A DNA stretch of 13,667 bases from CAZCBN01 sp964496975 (GTDB taxonomy: Bacteria > Planctomycetota > Phycisphaerae > Phycisphaerales > UBA1924), in assembly GCA_964496975.1 (NCBI GenBank), contig CAZCBN010000083.1:1-13667 (forward strand). The letters run 5' to 3'. The notes below the pieces were generated by a model. That model saw only the letters and a list, made by a program, of their open reading frames with translations, made no database searches and was not told the DNA's origin. This document shows, in pieces, positions 12,915 to 13,667 of the stretch (position 1 is its first letter; the number at the start of each line of letters is the position of its first letter). The translations under genes and the position numbers were made by a program.

Positions 12915-13667
12915 ATGGCATCGTCGACCGTCGAGAACTATGTCAAGGCCGTGTACGCGCTGCAGCGGGAGTCGCCCACGGGGGAGGCGACGGTCGTGCG
13001 GCTTGCCGCGGTGCTGGGCGTGACGAAGGGGACCGTCACGACGATGGTGCGCAAGCTGTGCGAGGCGGGGCTGGCGGACGCGGAGCGGTACGGGGGCATC
13101 CGCCTGACGGAGCGGGGGGGGCGGCTGGCGCTGGACGTGGTGCGGCGGCACCGGCTGATCGAGGTGTTTTTGGTCGAGGTGCTGAAGTTTGACTGGTCGG
13201 AGGTGCACGACGAGGCGGAGCGGCTTGAGCACGCCGTCTCGGCGAAGTTTTTGGCCAGGCTCGACGCGCACCTGGGGCACCCGGCGATTGACCCGCACGG
13301 GGACCCGATCCCGGACGCGCAGGGGCGGGTGGTGGAGCGGGCGGGGGTGCCGCTGTCAGAGTTTGCGACGGGGGAGCGGGGGGAGATTGTTCGGGTGAGC
13401 GACGCGGACCCGGCGTTTTTGGCGCTGATGGCCAAGCACGGGCTACGGCCGGGGGCGGGGTTTGTGGTGGCCGGTCGGGTGCCGGAGGCGGGGACGATGT
13501 CGGTGCGGGCGGCGTCGGGGGAGCGGGGTGGATCTGCGGAGGGCGGGGCGGAGGTGTCACTGTCGATCGCGTCGGCGGGGAGGGTGGTGGCGGTGCGGCG
13601 GCCGGGCGGTGGGCCGGGTGGTCGGCCGGGTGGTCGGCCTGGGCGGGGGGCTGGGCGGGGGCGGGGG
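12915..13667 (+). CDS. DtxR/MntR-family metal-dependent transcription regulator (3' end outside window)
   Basis: 251 codons are open to the last base with no stop. Residues 1-72 form the winged helix (TVENYVKAVYALQ, TVVRLAAVLGVTKGTVTTMVRKLCEAGL, YGGIRLTERG). Residues 73-133 form the dimerisation/metal domain with RRHRLIEVFL (His79, Glu83), VHDEAERLEH (His98, Glu102, His106) and DPHGDPIP. An FeoA/SH3-like domain follows (about 144-228: PLSEFATGERGEIVRVSD). The metal-site layout is that of the manganese/iron repressors. Positions 8 and 11 are Asn and Lys where B. subtilis MntR has Asp and Glu, so the metal cannot be assigned. The C-terminus becomes a PGGR/GRG repeat from about 229, beyond the family's usual end. 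The gene is divergent from thrS. Confidence 0.88.
   Translation, partial: MASSTVENYVKAVYALQRESPTGEATVVRLAAVLGVTKGTVTTMVRKLCEAGLADAERYGGIRLTERGGRLALDVVRRHRLIEVFLVEVLKFDWSEVHDEAERLEHAVSAKFLARLDAHLGHPAIDPHGDPIPDAQGRVVERAGVPLSEFATGERGEIVRVSDADPAFLALMAKHGLRPGAGFVVAGRVPEAGTMSVRAASGERGGSAEGGAEVSLSIASAGRVVAVRRPGGGPGGRPGGRPGRGAGRGRG
13602..13649 (+). repeat. Four 12-bp tandem units encoding PGGR-like repeats
   Basis: CCGGGTGGTCGG occurs twice exactly (13614-13625, 13626-13637). It is flanked by related units CCGGGCGGTGGG (13602-13613) and CCTGGGCGGGGG (13638-13649). The repeats are in frame in the DtxR-family gene and give PGGG-PGGR-PGGR-PGRG. Confidence 0.75.

Noticed and set aside
12744..13298. N-terminal extension of ThrRS by 185 codons
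   Set aside because: It runs antisense through the DtxR-family gene and is Arg/Pro/His-rich. The TGS domain starts exactly at the ATG at 12743.
13602..13667. CRISPR-like array at the right end
   Set aside because: The units are 12 bp, contiguous and in frame, with no spacers; this is a coding tandem repeat.

Overview
The window is very GC-rich and most likely comes from a planctomycete, probably of the Phycisphaerae type. The evidence is: a 52-residue small basic protein of a kind I associate with the Planctomycetes/Verrucomicrobia/Chlamydiae group; a CPRCGYDL zinc-ribbon protein with a terminal membrane anchor; single housekeeping genes scattered on both strands with a lone nuoI; and a ThrRS with unusual insertions. 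The taxonomic call is inference. I see no tRNA, rRNA, CRISPR array, phage gene or transposase gene.

Layout. 1-147 is the Gly-rich tail of an unknown gene whose stop overlaps the GTG start of polX (144-1970, X-family polymerase with PHP domain). A strong hairpin separates polX from a converging membrane-anchored zinc-ribbon protein (2053-2736, minus). That gene is back to back with ffh (2760-4328), the SRP GTPase. A second hairpin lies between ffh and the converging nuoI (4482-5027, minus). Divergent from nuoI is a two-gene unit: a single-pass membrane protein with a SPOR-like C-terminal domain (5147-6268) and the small basic protein (6311-6469). A 436-base gap with a degenerate octamer repeat precedes a class I/II aminotransferase (6906-8141). 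The next three genes are on the minus strand: a signal-peptide protein with a beta-rich, Phe-terminated C-terminus (8212-9345), a PAS-LuxR regulator (9476-10219) and thrS (10509-12743). A DtxR/MntR-type metal regulator starts at 12915 and runs off the end.

These genes do not form one pathway. They cover DNA repair, protein export, respiration, envelope, amino-acid metabolism, tRNA charging and metal regulation. No new multi-gene system is evident.

Two patterns stand out. First, thrS carries, in frame and inside its coding sequence, an 81-bp inverted-repeat element with 27-bp arms. Each arm is itself a hairpin, and part of the element is flanked by a 15-bp imperfect tandem copy. This resembles in principle the palindromic elements that sit inside genes of Rickettsia. 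Second, six of the eight genes likely to have their own promoter here have a TANNNT hexamer only 6-9 bases before the chosen start codon. That predicts leaderless or near-leaderless mRNAs. thrS is the contrast case: its candidate -10 lies about 110 bases upstream, and the intervening leader holds a strong hairpin.
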